DNA of 9,636 nt from the NCBI GenBank assembly GCA_937877765.1, contig CALGBN010000381.1, forward strand, positions 1 to 9,636. The letters run 5' to 3'. Shown one piece after another: positions 6,696-9,636 of the stretch; position 1 is the first letter of the stretch; every line of letters begins with the position of its first letter. The stretch comes from Candidatus Bathyarchaeota archaeon. GTDB lineage: Archaea; Thermoproteota; Bathyarchaeia; TCS64. A model generated the notes under the pieces. It was not told where the DNA came from. It did not search any database and saw only the letters and a program-made list of their open reading frames with translations. Made by a program: the position numbers and the translations under genes.

Positions 6696-7538
6696 TTAAA
6701 GATACTCGCCAACCCAAACCCCTATTGTTGCCTGACCTACTGTTACCATCACTATTTCAAGAAAACCAACCACCAAACCAGCGAGAAATCCAAGTTTAGG
6801 TGAACGCATACCAGCAACCGCCGCTGATGCAGCTACTTCTGTAAATAGATATTGTGCGTATCTGCCCGGGTATCCCTTGAACATATATGGTATCATGGCT
6901 CCAGCGAGTCCTCCAAGGCAGCCGGCGATAAACCACGATGCTTGTACTATTTTTTCGGTGTTGATTCCTTGTATCATTAATAATTCAGGATTCTCTGAGA
7001 TTGCTGTGAATAGTATGTATTTACCTTGTTTCTTGATGAACTGGAAACCTAAAACGGCTATTGCTATGACACTTACACTGATCCAAGTACACTCTGTTAC
7101 TCCTAGGTATGTGTTTCGTGGATAGTGAAAGTGAAGTCCTTCAATACTCATTGAGGCTGGTCCACACCACCAAATTGTATCTATTCTGGTTCTCAAGTAA
7201 TGTATTATTATAATCAATAGATTAGTCCCCGCGTATAACAGTCCTAATCCTGCGAGTGCTGCTAGTTCTGGTTTCTTTATTCACTTGAAAATTATTTGAT
7301 ACGTGACTAGGCTATAGACGCCTGTAACAAACATTACTGCTGGCATAGATGCGAATACTGGTAATCCCGTGGTTTGACTGAACATGAAGGCGGTTAACAT
7401 ACCTATGCCTAGGTTTAGAGTATGTCCTAGGTTTGGGAACTTGCTGGTTGTGTGGGTAAAGGTGAAGCCACTGGTTAGCAATGCTATTACTACGCCATTT
7501 AGTAGCGCCGCGTCATAGATTGTAGCCAAACCCACCAC
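6696..7538 (-). pseudogene. Broken LivH-type branched-chain amino acid ABC permease
   Basis: Two pieces in the same reading frame are homologous to successive parts of a LivH-family permease, the membrane subunit of branched-chain amino acid ABC importers. The first (7538-7281, GTG start) has LLNGVVIALLTSGFTFTHTT and the FPNLGH segment typical of the N-terminus. The second has KKPELAALAGLGLLY immediately after the break, then ENPELLMIQGIN (the conserved cytoplasmic loop), FIAGCLGGLAGAMIP and SPKLGFLAGLVVGFLE. They are separated only by a TGA at 7281-7283, in the loop where LivH proteins usually have Arg or another polar residue; a CGA to TGA change would explain it. Read through, the product would be about 280 residues. 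The frame then ends at TAA 6696-6698, before a further hydrophobic stretch reaching about 6627 that looks like the last helix. No LivM, LivG, LivF or binding protein gene is in the window. A sequencing error or TGA readthrough is possible. Confidence 0.75.
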
Positions 7539-7594
7539 GTAAACCTTTACTGGTTGACGTATTAATGTTTTACTAGAAACTAACCATCAGACCA

Positions 7595-7602
7595 ATTAAA
7601 TT
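7595..7602 (+). promoter_or_regulatory. TATA-like element for the membrane methyltransferase gene
   Basis: ATTAAATT is centred about 26 bp before the ATG at 7624 in an A/T-rich 85 bp divergent region. No ribosome-binding site precedes the ATG (TCAAACATG), so leaderless transcription from this box is the simplest reading. Confidence 0.4.
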
Positions 7603-7623
7603 ACTCAAAACAATTAATCAAAC

Positions 7624-8193
7624 ATGGCTCTCGCATCAGTGATACTCATCACAGGGCTAGCAGTATTTTGGGGCGTCAGCCTACGAAACGTTCTCAAATA
7701 CAGAGGAATCAGCGTCAAAAATCCATCCGAGACCCCAATAAGCATCGGCTTCATACTCGCATTAACCGGCTCACTGCTCTTATTCGCTGAATCATTGGCG
7801 TTAATCGCCCTAGAGCGAACAGGCAACATCTACATCCTGATAGGCGTGCCACAGGTCATCGGGCTATGCATCTTTTTCATAGGCTGTTTTCTTCACGCTT
7901 GGAGCGTCGCGGTACGCGGATACTATACCACATCTTGGAGTATGCGAGATAACCATAAACTAGTAACTGAGGCGCCTTACAACATTGTTCGACATCCCTC
8001 TTATCTCGCCTATATGTTGATGATCCTTGGAGTTACCCTCGTTTGGGTGAAGTGGTTCACATTGATTCCTTGGATAGCCATACCCGGATATATCTTGGTC
8101 TCCAGACGCGAAGAAGAACTACTAATAGAACGATTCGGAGACCAGTACCGAGAATACATGAAACACGTTGGAGCCTTTATTCCAAAACTCTGA
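7624..8193 (+). CDS. ICMT/PEMT-type integral membrane methyltransferase
   Basis: This 189-residue multi-helix membrane protein belongs to the isoprenylcysteine carboxyl methyltransferase / phospholipid methyltransferase group, which uses S-adenosylmethionine at the membrane face. The diagnostic cofactor-binding region is HKLVTEAPYNIVRHPSYLAY (111-130), followed by a hydrophobic hairpin and the C-terminal EEELLIERFGDQYREYM (163-179), both characteristic of the family. About four or five membrane helices are apparent (roughly 3-20, 38-62, 70-92, 127-142, 145-158). Length is normal for prokaryotic members. The acceptor is unknown: prenyl-cysteine, lipid or small molecules are all possible. The mevalonate-pathway homologue nearby hints at isoprenoid substrates, but that is only context. 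The gene runs divergently from the broken permease and its last 17 bp overlap the 3' end of the convergent HAD gene. Confidence 0.88.
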   Translation: MALASVILITGLAVFWGVSLRNVLKYRGISVKNPSETPISIGFILALTGSLLLFAESLALIALERTGNIYILIGVPQVIGLCIFFIGCFLHAWSVAVRGYYTTSWSMRDNHKLVTEAPYNIVRHPSYLAYMLMILGVTLVWVKWFTLIPWIAIPGYILVSRREEELLIERFGDQYREYMKHVGAFIPKL

Positions 8194-8893
8194 GAGCATC
8201 AGGAAACTCCAATAGGCTATTGATAACAGCATCAGGTTTGTAACCCGGCTTCATAACCTGCTCCCTAGTCTTAACCCAGATAGTACGCATACCCGCATCA
8301 ATGGCACCCACAATATCACTTTTGAAGCTATCACCCACATGAACCGAGTTACAAGGCTCTACTCCAAGCTCATCAAGACAAGTTGTGAATAGCCGTGGGT
8401 TGGGTTTCACTAGCTTCACTTCGTCGCTGAAGGTCAACACATCAAAATAATCCAGTACCCCGTATTCCTTGAGTATCTCCCTGACGAATCTACCCGGGCT
8501 CACACCGGTCACGCTGACTAAACCAACCCTGTACCGGTCCTTGACGTAATCCATCGCCTCAAACACGCCTTCTTTAAGCTTGGGTGGATCACAGAGTATA
8601 GCCTCCTCGTAGACCTGTATCAGCTTGTTTCTGGTCTCCTCTGATGTGAATCCAATTTTCTCCAATACTTTATCGATTATCTCATGGGTCTCAATGTGTC
8701 TGTAGCCTTCAACCGGGATAGTGCTCATACTATAATTGAAGCCAGCTCGATACGCCTCAAGAATCTCCTCATCCGTGAGGCTTAACCCTCGTTCTCTTAG
8801 TATCTTTGTGAGTTCTGGGAGCCTAAACTCTGCATAGTTTCTTGTATGGACTAATGTGTCCCAGAGATCGAAGGTAACCGCCTCTATCCGCAT
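8177..8893 (-). CDS. HAD-superfamily hydrolase (phosphatase-like)
   Basis: This 238-residue protein has all four haloacid dehalogenase motifs. Motif I is TFDLWDTL with the nucleophile Asp9 and acid/base Asp12; motif II is GLVSVTG (Ser127); motif III is Lys163 in VKPNP; motif IV is HVGDSFKSDIVGA with Asp188 and Asp193. The cap lies between motif I and II (about 15-110, helical), as in subclass C1 enzymes such as phosphoglycolate phosphatase and related small-molecule phosphatases. Length is typical and the gene is intact, so an active cytoplasmic phosphatase is likely; the substrate cannot be read. ATG at 8893 is preceded by a weak TTAAAT element about 29 bp upstream (near 8919-8925). It is divergent from the MBL-fold gene (95 bp apart) and convergent with the membrane methyltransferase gene, which it overlaps by 17 bp. 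Confidence 0.9.
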   Translation of the reverse strand: MRIEAVTFDLWDTLVHTRNYAEFRLPELTKILRERGLSLTDEEILEAYRAGFNYSMSTIPVEGYRHIETHEIIDKVLEKIGFTSEETRNKLIQVYEEAILCDPPKLKEGVFEAMDYVKDRYRVGLVSVTGVSPGRFVREILKEYGVLDYFDVLTFSDEVKLVKPNPRLFTTCLDELGVEPCNSVHVGDSFKSDIVGAIDAGMRTIWVKTREQVMKPGYKPDAVINSLLEFPDALRVLE

Positions 8894-8955
8894 CCATGTA
8901 ACTCACGCTTATTGACATTTAACCTCAACCACAAAACACGGGGGGCATCTACCAA

Positions 8956-8965
8956 GAGATATATG
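8956..8965 (+). promoter_or_regulatory. TATA box for the MBL-fold hydrolase gene
   Basis: GAGATATATG has a good archaeal TATA core with purines before it (CAAGAG), centred about 28 bp before the ATG at 8989. No ribosome-binding site is visible (GCGATATG), so a leaderless transcript is likely. It is the best-looking promoter in the window. Confidence 0.5.
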
Positions 8966-8988
8966 CGCTGGGTTTCATACTACGCGAT

Positions 8989-9627
8989 ATGGAAGTCACC
9001 CATATCCCGCTCAAGTTTCTATTCGACGCTAACTGCTACCTGATCCAAATCGAGACCGGGTATATCCTCATCGATACAGGCATCAAGAATCGACGAAAAC
9101 AGCTTGAAGACGCTATAACTGACGCTGGATGTAAACCCGGTGACCTTAAACTCATAATCATCACCCATGGGCACGTCGATCACGTCGGAAACGCAGCATA
9201 TCTCCGCGATAAATACGGAGCCAAGATAGCCATGCATCAAGGTGACGTAAACATGGTTACAGGTGGAGGCATGTTCGCGGATGCGCCTCCAAGCCTCATG
9301 ATCAAACTCGTCGGGTTCTTCATGAACCTCACCGGGCTCGGCGACTTTGAGACATTCACACCAGACATCCTGCTTGAGGACAATCAGAGCCTCCAAGAAT
9401 ATGGCTTGGATGCACAGGTAATCCATACACCGGGACACAGCAAGGGATCGATAAGCATAATCATGGATTCTGGGGAACTGTTCTCTGGGGATATCTTCAA
9501 TGGATCAGTTGAAGGCGTCACAAACCTCGTAGATGATCAATCAATGCTTGATTCCAGCGTAGATCACCTGAAAACCCGGGACCCTGAAGTCTTCTACCCG
9601 GGGCATGGAAAACCATTCCAAGGATAG
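8989..9627 (+). CDS. Metallo-beta-lactamase-fold metallohydrolase (glyoxalase II-like)
   Basis: This 212-residue cytoplasmic protein has the complete dinuclear metal site of the MBL-fold superfamily: THGHVDH (His60, His62, Asp64, His65), His150 in HTPGHSKGS, Asp168 in LFSGDIF, and His206 in YPGHGKPF. The N-terminal NCYLIQIETGYILIDTGI pair (15-32) is the usual start of the fold, and the length is that of short single-domain members close to hydroxyacylglutathione hydrolase (glyoxalase II). A loop insertion with MVTGGGMFADAPPSLMIKL (89-107) covers the active site and would set specificity. No flavodiiron or RNase J/beta-CASP extension is present, so a small ester or thioester hydrolase is the most reasonable reading; the substrate is unknown. 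The stop is at 9625-9627 and only 9 bases follow in the window. Confidence 0.92.
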   Translation: MEVTHIPLKFLFDANCYLIQIETGYILIDTGIKNRRKQLEDAITDAGCKPGDLKLIIITHGHVDHVGNAAYLRDKYGAKIAMHQGDVNMVTGGGMFADAPPSLMIKLVGFFMNLTGLGDFETFTPDILLEDNQSLQEYGLDAQVIHTPGHSKGSISIIMDSGELFSGDIFNGSVEGVTNLVDDQSMLDSSVDHLKTRDPEVFYPGHGKPFQG

Positions 9628-9636
9628 CCGCTAACA

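Noticed and set aside
7281..7283. Selenocysteine at the in-frame TGA of the LivH gene
   Set aside because: LivH permeases have no known redox-active residue here, and I saw no convincing SECIS-like hairpin; mutation or error is more likely.
9019..9438. 139-codon minus-strand frame
   Set aside because: Antisense to the MBL-fold gene, which has complete metal-binding motifs.

Overview
This looks like chromosomal DNA from an uncultivated-type archaeon. The archaeal signs are a Pelota/aRF1-type protein, a class II HMG-CoA reductase (the committed step of the mevalonate route to archaeal lipids), a surface protein ending in a PGF-CTERM-like 'IPGY - hydrophobic - RRR' sorting signal, TATA-like boxes about 26-28 bp before start codons with no ribosome-binding site, and several GTG/TTG starts. 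The IPGY form of the sorting signal and the gene mix resemble Asgard-type or Bathyarchaeia-type genomes, but the sequence alone does not settle the phylum. I see no tRNA, rRNA, CRISPR array, insertion sequence or phage gene.

Layout. Positions 12-4026 hold four genes on the minus strand with gaps of 24-43 bp. In transcription order they are a secreted, cell-surface-anchored protein with FxLYD-like repeats, a metal-dependent amidohydrolase (Amidohydro_2), an MFS transporter, and a two-domain Pelota/aRF1-like protein. A 78 bp divergent promoter region follows. From 4105 to 6639 two plus-strand genes encode a class II HMG-CoA reductase homologue and a membrane-anchored DUF362 protein. From 7538 down to about 6630 on the minus strand lies a broken LivH-type branched-chain amino acid permease gene, interrupted by an in-frame TGA. 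Then come a plus-strand membrane methyltransferase of the ICMT/PEMT type (7624-8193), a minus-strand HAD phosphatase whose end overlaps it by 17 bp (8177-8893), and a plus-strand metallo-beta-lactamase-fold hydrolase (8989-9627). There is no gene-free stretch longer than 300 bp.

How the genes fit together. No pathway ties the whole window together; it reads as ordinary metabolic and accessory genes. The two strongest anomalies are gene defects. The HMG-CoA reductase keeps the catalytic Glu, Lys and Asp, but it ends about one residue after the position of the catalytic His, which is Gln here, so the C-terminal catalytic flap is absent. The LivH permease has an in-frame TGA between two clearly homologous halves and a second in-frame stop before what looks like its last membrane helix. 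Two further points merit a look: the Pelota-like protein lacks the usual N-terminal domain, and the octamer GGTCTCGG/CCGAGACC is strongly over-represented in all coding contexts. I did not find a convincing new multi-gene system.
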